From positions 1-12,439 of the forward strand of contig MQVO02000265.1 of the NCBI GenBank assembly GCA_001986395.2: a DNA stretch of 12,439 nt, given 5' to 3'. Of this stretch, positions 1-6,021 are shown one piece after another. The DNA comes from Irpex lacteus. Lineage: Eukaryota > Basidiomycota > Agaricomycetes > Polyporales > Irpicaceae. The notes beneath the pieces were generated by a model, which saw only the letters and a program-made list of their open reading frames with translations, did no database searches and was not told where the DNA came from. Position 1 is the first letter of the stretch; every line of letters begins with the position of its first letter. Made by a program: the position numbers and the translations under genes.

Positions 1-1
1 T

Positions 2-133
2 AACCTACAAAATAAACAGGTGGTGGTTACTCCTATAATTGCTTACGATAATTGCGATCTTTTAAAATTAAAAATTATTTTTCTTCCTATTAAAAAAAGT
101 ATTAAAGTTAAATTCATTGTTTGATTACTATAA
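2..133 (+). pseudogene. possible leader of a GIY-YIG intron endonuclease (fragment)
   Basis: The frame starting at position 2 is open to a TAA at 131-133, reading one TGA (122-124) as Trp. It contains TPIIAYDNCDLLKLKI, which resembles the segment that precedes the GIY motif in fungal mitochondrial intron endonucleases. The expected GIY and YIG motifs do not follow. After about residue 30 the frame is lysine- and isoleucine-rich and ends. The fragment touches the window edge, so its upstream part is unseen. The resemblance is from memory of the family and is weak; it could be chance in AT-rich DNA. Confidence 0.25.
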
Positions 134-202
134 AGTAAATTATTTTTAAAAAGTAGTCAAAAGTGATTATCCACTACTATCCTGTTAGATAATCTCCTGC
201 CT

Positions 203-228
203 GATGCCGCCTTCGGAGGCCTCGCATC
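203..228. repeat. GC-rich hairpin (GC cluster)
   Basis: This is a GC-rich island inside AT-rich intergenic DNA. GATGC (203-207) pairs with GCATC (224-228), and inside it GCCT (209-212) pairs with AGGC (217-220) around a TCGG loop. The island extends to about 240. It resembles the mobile GC clusters of fungal mitochondrial genomes, but no second copy is visible in this window. Confidence 0.55.
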
Positions 229-728
229 CGACGGTGGCTATCATCTCCTTAAAAATAAGCCTCCCTCTGAATAAGTGTGTACCCCCTTACTATTAATATT
301 GCTATAACCATAATAACCCGATAATTATAAATATTGTATAACTAATTAGGTTAAAATTATAAACTATTGTTCTCCCCTTTTTTTTTATAAATAAAAAAGG
401 ATTCAAGTAAAAACTTTTCCACCCTATTGATTTAATAACAATAAACACTATTGAATATAACTACCTAATTTTTAATAAACTAAGCTGTTTAGGGTTATTT
501 ACAACTGCGCCTAATATAATCTTGAATAAAAACAACCTACAGCTAAAAATTAAACACTGTTGTTCATAACACCTATAAACTATTATTATATTTATGATAA
601 TTTTATTTAGTTAAATTAAAAATTATTTTTTCTTCCTAGGTTTACTTTTATTGTAAAAATTTTTCTTTTTATAATTCTCTATAATATTATACATATAAAC
701 TTAATCCAATAGAGAAGGAATAATCTCT

Positions 729-757
729 AAATAAATTTAAAGATTCTCCCTCCCCTA
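729..757. repeat. 29-bp inverted match to 11640-11668
   Basis: The reverse complement of 729-757 is identical to 11640-11668 over 29 bases by eye. It includes the motif ATTCTCCCTCCCC. The distant copy forms one arm of the hairpin at 11616-11654 and its right flank, so this is probably a displaced half of the same element. Confidence 0.75.
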
Positions 758-797
758 TTCTTTTATTTATATTTTTTATTTTTTGTTTTTAAATTTA
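753..797. repeat. direct repeat, copy 1
   Basis: This 45-base T-rich stretch recurs in the same orientation at 1295-1338, differing only by one T in a homopolymer. Copy 2 begins inside the 3' end of trnF and ends where the nad2-like frame opens. Recombination between the copies could delete or duplicate the atp8-trnI-trnF block. Confidence 0.8.
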
Positions 798-865
798 TGT
801 TTAAGAAAATAAAATTTATACTCTCTTATATAATTAAATACTTTTTTTATTTAGATATATAAAAA

Positions 866-913
866 TAATTAAATAATAAGTAACTAAAATAATAATTAAA
901 TAATTAAATATTT
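866..913. repeat. inverted repeat, left arm (partner 1341-1388)
   Basis: These 48 bases are the exact reverse complement of 1341-1388 as read by eye. The right arm lies within the nad2-like reading frame, so the left arm is probably a copied piece of that gene. The atp8-like sequence, trnI and trnF lie between the arms and could be inverted by recombination. Confidence 0.85.
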
Positions 914-1001
914 ATAAAATTTTAAAGTTCTATAAATCTATTCCTTATATTAAGGGATAAATAACTTTTAATTAAATTAAATTTATAATAAATTTGGGGG
1001 A

Positions 1002-1140
1002 TTAATACCATTTTTCTTTTTTAAATCAATTATTTTACGGTTATATAATCTTATTCGCCTTATTAGTATTAGTTTCATGAGTAATTTTACCATATCTTTT
1101 ACAGTTACAAATCGTGAGATTATTAATAACTAAATTATAA
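1002..1140 (+). pseudogene. atp8: ATP synthase subunit 8, frameshifted and lacking an ATG
   Basis: Subunit 8 is a small membrane protein of the F0 part of ATP synthase, usually about 48 residues in fungi and starting MPQL. Here the frame from 1021 reads LNQLFYGYIILFALLVLV, then SWVILPYLLQLQ and IVRLLITKL, ending at TAA 1138-1140. It has one membrane span and the short basic tail usual for the family. The Trp codon is TGA (1078-1080). The preceding LIPFFF (from 1002) matches the family N-terminus but lies in another frame: a run of six T at 1017-1022 is one base too long. No ATG-CCA-CAA precedes it. It is either a decayed copy or a homopolymer sequencing error plus a non-ATG start. Confidence 0.75.
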
Positions 1141-1147
1141 TATAAAT

Positions 1148-1220
1148 AAGTCTATTATTTAATGGTTTAAAATATCTCCTTGATAAGGAGGCAATAGATG
1201 TTCGATCCATCTTAGACTTA
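1148..1220 (+). tRNA. trnI: tRNA-Ile (anticodon GAT), copy 1
   Basis: The cloverleaf is complete. The acceptor stem AAGTCTA (1148-1154) pairs with TAGACTT (1213-1219). The D stem is ATTT/AAAT (1157-1160 and 1170-1173). The anticodon stem is TCTCC/GGAGG with loop TTGATAA, giving anticodon GAT at 1182-1184. The T arm is AGATG-TTCGATC-CATCT. The discriminator is A1220. It lies 2 bases upstream of trnF. A second, different tRNA with the same anticodon is at 3337. Confidence 0.93.
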
Positions 1221-1222
1221 AA

Positions 1223-1296
1223 GTTCCCATAGCTTAATTTGGTTAGAGCAATAAATTGAAGCTTTATTGATAAAAGTTCAAGTCTTTTTGGGGACC
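1223..1296 (+). tRNA. trnF: tRNA-Phe (anticodon GAA)
   Basis: The acceptor stem GTTCCCA (1223-1229) pairs with TGGGGAC (1289-1295), including one G-T pair. The D stem is GCTT/GAGC. The anticodon stem ATAAA (1251-1255) pairs with TTTAT (1263-1267), and the loop TTGAAGC gives anticodon GAA at 1258-1260. The T arm is AAAAG-TTCAAGT-CTTTT. Its last two bases overlap the start of the second copy of the 45-base direct repeat. Confidence 0.93.
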
Positions 1297-1338
1297 CTAT
1301 TCTTTTATTTATATTTTTTATTTTTGTTTTTAAATTTA
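1295..1338. repeat. direct repeat, copy 2
   Basis: This is the second copy of the repeat at 753-797, 44 bases because one T is missing from a run. It spans from the 3' end of trnF to the in-frame TAA (1337-1339) at which the nad2-like frame opens. Its end therefore coincides with the apparent break of nad2. Confidence 0.8.
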
Positions 1339-1339
1339 A

Positions 1340-1507
1340 AAAATATTTAATTATTTAATTATTATTTTAGTTACTTATTATTTAATTAAATCTATTTATA
1401 TTAATAAGAGTATTTCTTATATTTTATCTTTTAATATTATTTTATTAATATCTTTTTATTTTTATTTACCTTATTTATTAGAAGGTTTATATCTTTTATT
1501 ATTATAA
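1340..1507 (+). pseudogene. nad2: NADH dehydrogenase subunit 2, 3' end only (probable)
   Basis: An open frame runs from 1340, just after an in-frame TAA, to a TAA at 1505-1507 that shares its last A with the ATG of nad3. This TAATG overlap of nad2 and nad3 is a widespread arrangement in fungal mitochondria and is the main reason for the call. The 55 residues are hydrophobic, with IIILVTYYLIKSIYINKS, resembling the YYLK-type segment late in the nad2 protein, and end [11 protein letters not shown] complete nad2 has roughly 500 or more residues, so nearly all of it is absent. Upstream is a repeat and tRNAs. It is either a broken copy or a last exon. Confidence 0.5.
1341..1388. repeat. inverted repeat, right arm (partner 866-913)
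   Basis: This is the reverse complement of 866-913 over 48 bases. It codes for the first residues of the nad2-like frame and starts two bases after direct repeat copy 2, so two repeat boundaries meet at this point. Confidence 0.85.
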
Positions 1508-1899
1508 TGTTTCATATTTATCTTTATTTAAGTCCTATTGTTGCTATTTTATTAATATTAATTAATTATTTTATATCTTTAGATAATTCTTATATTGAAA
1601 AGAAAAGTCCTTTTGAATGTGGTTTTACTTCTTATGAACAATCTAGATCTTCTTTTAATGTTTCTTTCATTTTAGTTGCTATCTTATTTTTACCTTTTGA
1701 TTTAGAAATCTCTTCTCTTTTACCTTATGTTATCTCCGCTTATAATAATAATCTTTACGGTTTATTTATCTTATTATTCTTTTTATTTATTTTAATACCC
1801 TTTAATAATCCAGCCGATATCTTTTTATTGCTGGAGGAGGTGACCCTGTACTATACCAACACCTATTCTTCCAAACAATTCTATATGTTATTCCTCTAG
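1507..1899 (+). pseudogene. nad3: NADH dehydrogenase subunit 3 with replaced C-terminus
   Basis: Subunit 3 is a small membrane subunit of complex I in the inner mitochondrial membrane. Residues 1-96 fit the family: a first membrane helix, then [10 protein letters not shown] (31-40) with the conserved Cys of the loop, FDLEI (64-68), and [10 protein letters not shown], which opens the last helix. The family normally continues with a GFVFELGKG-type ending. Here, from about residue 97 (near position 1800), the protein runs into unrelated residues that read a cox1 exon piece (1830-1868) in the wrong frame, ending at 1899. The ATG at 1507 overlaps the stop of the nad2-like frame. It is either a truncated copy or a gene whose normal ending lies elsewhere. 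The 5' part is confidently nad3; its function is doubtful. Confidence 0.8.
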
Positions 1900-2153
1900 T
1901 TATTATGCCTTCGGGTTTCCGGTTTAACGCATTTTATTCACTCTATGCAAAGCGATTTCCTAACGCAGTAGCTCCAAGTCAATCATTTCTTGAATGGCTG
2001 ATTGGGTTTGCTGTAGGCGATGGTAGCTTTGTAGTTAACAGCCGAGGAACTGCTGTATTCGTGATTACACAACTTACTGAAGATATTCAGGTACTTCTGA
2101 ACATTATTTTTGTTTACAGGGGAGAAATAAAAGTTAATATATTAATAAATTAA
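1830..2153 (+). pseudogene. cox1 exon end fused to truncated LAGLIDADG intron endonuclease
   Basis: Positions 1830-1868 encode [13 protein letters not shown], an unmistakable cox1 segment just before a common intron site. The frame continues without a stop through [20 protein letters not shown] into FLEWLIGFAVGDGSF, the first LAGLIDADG helix, with the acidic residue in GDGSF. Next comes VFVITQLTEDIQVL, typical of cox1 intron endonucleases translated in frame with the upstream exon. The match ends near 2100 and the frame stops at 2153; the second LAGLIDADG repeat is missing, where about 300 residues would be usual. Codons here use more G and C at third positions than nad3 does, which suggests an intron acquired from another fungus. 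It is non-functional as it stands. Confidence 0.85.
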
Positions 2154-2224
2154 GAATAAATATAATAAACTGTTTGAACTATACTAATATTTCTAATATG
2201 TAAGATTAAAGAATATAAATATAA

Positions 2225-2614
2225 TTAATTACTATTTATACAATTAAAGAATATATAATTTGAACTCTTAGTTAAGGAGCGTAGCGAGTGAGTGGAACGA
2301 GGGATACTATAGATTAAAATAAACAAAAATCTTCTTTTCTTAAACTCTTTAGCATTAACCACAATACAACTTGTAGTATTATTACTTCTACCGAACCCTC
2401 CGTATAAACAATTTAATAATAATTTAGCAATCCATCTTTTTGCCCCTTTTGACTCAGCTTTAACTTTATATAAAGTATTTACATAATCAGAGAAAATATC
2501 AACTTTCTCACAGGAGTAGCCTCCTTTAATAATAAATTGATATTCAGGAATTAAATTTTTAGCCATTTTCAACTCTTCAGAGAAATAAATAGCAGTCCAT
2601 TTACCTACCTCCTT
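2225..2614 (-). pseudogene. dpo: family B DNA polymerase (mitochondrial plasmid type), palm fragment
   Basis: This is a piece of the protein-primed DNA polymerase carried by linear mitochondrial plasmids. Read on the minus strand from 2614, it has GKWTAIYFSEELKMAKN, then FIIKGGY, then KRWIAKLLLNCLYGGFGR. The last holds motif B of family B polymerases (K-x3-N-x2-YG), with Lys, Asn and Tyr-Gly present. Motif A (D-x2-SLYP) should lie just upstream and motif C (DTD) downstream; neither is present. Recognisable similarity fades after about 2320; the final residues to 2225 look random. The frame opens after a TAA (2615-2617) in a palindromic AT stretch. The exonuclease half of a similar enzyme lies separately at 4399-5517. 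No catalytic function is possible. Confidence 0.82.
2242..2266. repeat. 25-bp inverted match to 9791-9815
   Basis: The reverse complement of 2242-2266 equals 9791-9815 over 25 bases. The first copy lies in the tail of the polymerase fragment; the second lies 46 bases after cox3. The core GAGTTCAAAT also occurs near 10859 and 10998. Confidence 0.75.
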
Positions 2615-2643
2615 TTATTTAAATAAAAATAAAAATAAGGAAA

Positions 2644-2913
2644 GTAGCTACTTGTTCCATTAAAAAAAATAATGGTTCAATCGAAGCATTAGATAATGGA
2701 ACTCCCTCTTCTATCCTTTTTTTTATTAAAAAAAAAGGGGAAGAAGATTTTAGTTGGTTTGTAGATGAGGATGGTAAGATGATAGACTATAATAAAAAGA
2801 TTAATGTTTTTGAAGCTGTACAATTATTGCACCACTTTCTAAACAAAAAGTATGGTATATCTAAGGAAACGGTTAAAGAAATAAAATTTATATCTAATAT
2901 TTTTTTATTCTAA
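2644..2913 (+). pseudogene. unrecognised reading-frame fragment
   Basis: An open frame of 89 codons has a balanced, protein-like composition unlike the surrounding AT DNA. It includes EEDFSWFVDEDGKMIDYN, FEAVQLLHHFLNKKYG and SKETVKEIKF. It lacks an early ATG. I do not recognise the family. It contains homopolymer runs (eight T, nine A near 2717-2736) that may hide frameshifts. Its position beside polymerase debris suggests plasmid or intron origin, which is inference only. Confidence 0.4.
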
Positions 2914-3336
2914 CAGCTGTGTAATTGTAAGACTCTATTAAAATTTTATTTACTTTATATTTTTATACTTTACTTTGTTGAAGACTATTAAAATTATAAC
3001 CTCTCTACTTAAACATTTTTTATTTTTTTATTTCTTTATTTTTATTTATTGAATATAATAATCTAATTATAATATTTTATTTTAAGTTTTAATTTTAATA
3101 TTATAAATTTAATTTATTTAATAAAAGGAATGATGTGAATATAATTGGCACTCATATATCTAGATGTTATGTTCCGAACTCCTGAAGAACCACGGTTAAG
3201 TGTGGTGGGATCAGTAGGAACAGTAAGTAATATGACAAGGAGGTGTGGCGACCTGACGTTTAAGTACATACCAATTTTATTTTTGGGTTTATTAACCCCC
3301 TATGAACCTTTTAATAAAGCTAAATATAAATTAATT
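2914..3336. other. non-coding stretch with a GC-enriched island
   Basis: Positions 2914-3140 are AT-rich with nothing recognisable. From about 3145 to 3290 the sequence is clearly richer in G and C. A 68-codon frame (3145-3351) spans it, but its residues resemble no mitochondrial protein and it runs 15 bases into trnI, so I do not call it a gene. The island has purine-rich runs such as GACAAGGAGGTGTGGC and could be a decayed structured RNA, perhaps a piece of an intron core. No definite family can be assigned. Confidence 0.4.
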
Positions 3337-3407
3337 AAGCCTATGATTTAAAGGTAGAATAATTTCTTGATAAGGAATCTGTAGAAGTTCGAATCTTCTT
3401 GGGCTTA
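3337..3407 (+). tRNA. trnI: tRNA-Ile (anticodon GAT), copy 2
   Basis: The acceptor AAGCCTA (3337-3343) pairs with TGGGCTT (3400-3406), with one T-G pair. The D stem is ATT/AAT. The anticodon stem ATTTC (3362-3366) pairs with GGAAT (3374-3378), and the loop TTGATAA gives GAT at 3369-3371. The T arm is AGAAG-TTCGAAT-CTTCT. The discriminator is A3407. It shares the anticodon loop and general form of the tRNA at 1148 but differs throughout the stems, so it is not a recent copy. Confidence 0.92.
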
Positions 3408-3442
3408 TTGTCTTTTTTTTTTTAATTATTCTTTTGTTTAAT

Positions 3443-3529
3443 CCCAACCCAAAAAAACTAATTATTTCATCCGCAATTATTAAAATTTAATTTAATTAAA
3501 TTTTAATTAGAGCCTAGTTTTTTTGTTGG
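3443..3529 (+). repeat. hairpin element, copy 1 (full)
   Basis: This 87-base element has outer arms CCAACCCAAAAAAACTA and CTAGTTTTTTTGTTGG, a shared core ATTTCATCCGCAATTATT, an inner AT palindrome (about 3479-3508) and the signature TTAATTAGAGCCTAG before the right arm. It is the reverse complement of 6022-6108 essentially throughout. Arms CCAAC/GTTGG differ from those of other copies but pair with each other. Confidence 0.9.
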
Positions 3530-3682
3530 TTTATTAAAAAAAAAAGGAGGGTAAAGGTAATAATGATTGTTACAGTGATAAAAATTAAATATATAATATA
3601 TTGTTAGACCACTGTCTTTCCCCACTCCTCACCTACTTTTGTCTTTTTCTTATGCCTTTTTATTTTCTTTATTTCTTTTTTT
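3530..3682. other. spacer with a pyrimidine-rich tract
   Basis: No gene is visible. It contains a purine run AAAAAAGGAGGGTAAAGG near 3537-3555 and a pyrimidine run CTTTCCCCACTCC near 3615-3627. These are partly complementary and could form a loose long-range stem. Confidence 0.4.
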
Positions 3683-3706
3683 TTTAATTAGAGCCTAGTT
3701 TTTTTG
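3683..3706 (+). repeat. hairpin element, right-end fragment
   Basis: Only the right part of the element is present: TTAATTAGAGCCTAG followed by seven T and G. The unrecognised reading frame that includes 3750 opens directly after it, so this is another junction marked by the element. Confidence 0.8.
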
Positions 3707-3749
3707 ATTTGAAAATAATAAATTTAAATCTAAAATTATAATAATTAGA

Positions 3750-4279
3750 GTGGATTCAAGCACTGACAATTTCAATCATAAGGATTTCCTTAATAATGAA
3801 AATATTTCTTATGGATTAACTATAAATACAGAAAATGTATTGGAATATAAATTTAATATCTTAGAATTTAGTTTAATGTTAGTTTCATATTTAAATATTA
3901 ATCTCCCTGGTACTGCAGTGAAATTGAATATGTTAGCTAGATTAGTAGGAGGATACGAGTTAGATAAAGCACCTGCTTTATCGAATGTTTTATTTGTGTT
4001 TGAAGATTTAACTTGGGTATATTTACAAGGAATATTATCTAAAGTTAATATAAAATTAAGTAGTGGTAGTACAAGTAAAAAAATTTACTGTCTACTGTTC
4101 AATTTTATTTAAGTAACTTCTTAAATATCTTTGGATACTCTGCTGATGAGGTATACCAAAGTTTTATAAGTAACAATAAAAAAAGTAATGTTATACTTTA
4201 TAATCAAGACTCTGAAAGAGGATTTTTAACTAAAATGATAATAAAGTTTTTAAATGATACTATAAATAATATAAATTAA
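3750..4279 (+). pseudogene. unrecognised protein gene broken by a one-base frameshift
   Basis: A frame with GTG at 3750 (open from about 3708) runs to 4112 and has protein-like composition, for example FVFEDLTWVYLQGILSKVN. After a run of seven A (4077-4083) the coding quality moves to the next frame, which reads FYLSNFLNIFGYSADEVYQS to TAA at 4277-4279. One extra A would join the two into about 176 residues. I do not recognise the family; no LAGLIDADG, GIY-YIG, polymerase or ribosomal-protein motif is visible. It lies between two hairpin elements (3683 and 4329) and faces the polymerase fragment at 4399. A plasmid origin is possible. The break is either decay or a sequencing error in the A run. 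Confidence 0.5.
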
Positions 4280-4328
4280 AACATAGAAGAATTAAAAAAA
4301 AATAAAGATATTAGAAAGAATAATCGGC

Positions 4329-4422
4329 ACTCCCCCAAAAAAACTAGTTAGAATTATTTCATCCGCAATTATTAAAATTTAATTAAATTAAATTTTAATT
4401 AGAGCCTAGTTTTTTGGGGAGT
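4329..4422 (+). repeat. hairpin element, copy 2 (full)
   Basis: This 94-base copy has arms ACTCCCCCAAAAAAACTAG and CTAGTTTTTTGGGGAGT, complementary except for one extra C and A in the left arm. The core is TTATTTCATCCGCAATTATT, with the inner AT palindrome and TTAATTAGAGCCTAG. Its right end cuts the polymerase gene: the last codons of that frame (TPQKTRL) are the element itself. Confidence 0.92.
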
Positions 4423-5517
4423 TTTATAAATTCTCATAGGTAACGCAGGAAGAGTATAAGAAGAATTAATATTAACTTTAAATTTCTTATAAACAAGTTC
4501 ATTAAATTTAACTAACACTTGGAACAATGATTTACAATCGATTTTACAATAAGTAAGAGCTTGATCTTTAAAGTTCCATGGTCCAGATTTATTATTATAA
4601 TGTAAATCAAACAATTGTTCATAATCTGCCCTAGAAAGATCAGTAAATAATTCATAAGCAGGGAAATCCCCGCTATAATTAATATCTGAGAAGTAAAAAG
4701 GGAAATGTGTTTTAACAGTAGGTACATTAAATGATTTACACAATCTTCTTAGGCCCATAGGTAATAATAGGAATGAATCTTTAAAGATAATAGTTCTATT
4801 ATTCACTTTAAATCTGATAGCCATTAATTTACCATTAAATAATAATGGTTTAACAGTGGCTCCAGGATAATTTAATAAATGTTTAAGAAGTAAGATTTCA
4901 TCAAAACCAGATAGATTATGTGCATAAGCATATTTAATACTCTTTAAATTTAATAGTTGATCTAAAAATGAAATAAACATAGTTGCTTGTGCTTCCTCTG
5001 TTATATTAGTAGCAATAGAATTAATATAGTTACCCCCAGTATAATGACCATAGTAAGCTGTAATTAGATAAGGATGATGATTACCAGAAACATTAACTGT
5101 TTCTATATCAAATGTACAAAATGTATCCAAAGCTGATATTTTTTCTTCTACTTTGTGTACTTTAAAGGGTTTAGCAGGTAATTGTTTTTCAGTTACAATT
5201 ACTTCACCATCTTGAATATATAAAGTATCATGATTGATTTCTCTTCTAAAGATATTCTGACTTAATTTTGTATCAGTGAATCTTTGATCTAGAAAACCAT
5301 GATAATGTACACTATTAATATTATCTTTTTGATGAATTTCTATAGGTTGTTCCCCATCAAAGATTTTATATATTACAGTACCATCTGAAGAATCATCCAC
5401 AAATTTTACTCTCCCAAAATGATGAGGATTCATATTGGTAGAGCATATCACTGTTAATGATGGTATCCATGTTCAATTCACGGGTACAACTGTTTTCTTA
5501 TGTCTTGATGACAACAT
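4399..5517 (-). pseudogene. dpo: family B DNA polymerase (mitochondrial plasmid type), N-terminal exonuclease part
   Basis: This is the proofreading half of a protein-primed DNA polymerase of linear mitochondrial plasmids. With ATG at 5517 and TGA at 5473-5475 read as Trp (residue 15, context PVNWTWIPS), the frame has 372 residues; a GTG at 5451 would be the start under a code with TGA as stop. All three exonuclease motifs are present: FDIET (136-140, Asp and Glu), AHNLSGFDE (199-207), and YCKID (323-327). The frame then enters the start of the palm region (SSYTLPALPMRIYK) and is cut at 4422 by a hairpin element, whose bases supply the last residues and stop. Full enzymes are commonly about twice this length. 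Motifs A, B and C are missing here; a motif B piece lies at 2225-2614. It cannot polymerise; leftover exonuclease activity is conceivable but not supported. Confidence 0.9.
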
Positions 5518-5689
5518 ATGACTAGTTAATATATTTATATTGACTTAATAGTACTTTTTTTACTATTAGATCATATGTATTTAGACTAATTAATAAATTA
5601 TTTATCTTTATTATATATTATTTTATATAATATTTATTATTTAACTAGGGTAAAACTAAAAATTATGACCAGTTAATACTATCTAATAT
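5518..5689. other. AT-rich spacer with a hairpin
   Basis: No gene is visible between the polymerase and reverse-transcriptase fragments. TAATAGTA (5547-5554) and TACTATTA (5562-5569) form an 8-base-pair stem. The spacer also holds TATATT/AATATA runs. It could contain a promoter for the polymerase, but no motif is convincing. Confidence 0.45.
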
Positions 5690-5998
5690 TTAAGGTGTTA
5701 CACCTGGCGCCATATTACCAGATTTATTTTTAATAAATTTGTAAGTATATTTTAAAAAATATAGATAACATAAAATAAGATATATTTTACGTTCGATCAC
5801 ATGGTCTTTATTATTTATATAAAATTTTGCTAGACTGTCCAATTTTATAAAAACCTTTGGTTGTACATCCGTACTGTATTTACGAATTGAAACACGATTA
5901 TTTACTGCAACACTTTTCCTTCAGTTTGCATTCCCAAACTCGTATACAACTTTAGATAGTTGAGCGGATACTATTGATGCTCCGTTACCATTAGGAAT
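5690..5998 (-). pseudogene. group II intron reverse transcriptase/maturase, N-terminal fragment
   Basis: Group II intron proteins copy and help splice their host intron. The minus-strand frame from 5998 to the TAA at 5690-5692 codes for 102 residues if one TGA (residue 26, FGNANWRKSV) is Trp. It has LSKVVYEFGNANW, then NNRVSIRKYSTD, then LKYTYKFIKNKSGNMAPGVT. The last is the RT-0/RT-1 entry motif of these proteins, which normally continues with DxxTLDGI. The frame stops right there, so the finger, palm (YADD), maturase and endonuclease parts are all missing. The upstream edge is an in-frame stop 24 bases before the hairpin element at 6022. The RNA part of such an intron may be the segment at 10105-10800 on the other strand. 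Confidence 0.75.
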
Positions 5999-6021
5999 TT
6001 ATTACCTTAGGTAATAATAAA

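Larger units (their letters stand above)
134..1000. other. gene-poor AT-rich region
   Basis: I see no convincing protein or tRNA gene here. It holds the GC hairpin at 203-228, poly-T and poly-A runs near 375-400, a 29-base inverted match (729-757) to 11640-11668, the first copy of a direct repeat (753-797), and one arm of a 48-base inverted repeat (866-913). A 20-odd base stretch near 613-638 resembles the sequence near 64-90. Confidence 0.5.

Noticed and set aside
3145..3351. 68-codon plus-strand open frame
   Set aside because: It runs into trnI, its residues match no mitochondrial family I know, and it spans a GC-rich island that looks more like RNA.
3443..3529. CRISPR-like repeat family
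   Set aside because: Copies are widely and irregularly spaced, palindromic, and in a mitochondrial genome; they are dispersed hairpin elements.
4512..4727. 71-codon minus-strand frame inside the polymerase fragment
   Set aside because: It overlaps the well-supported exonuclease domain in another frame, so it is a shadow.
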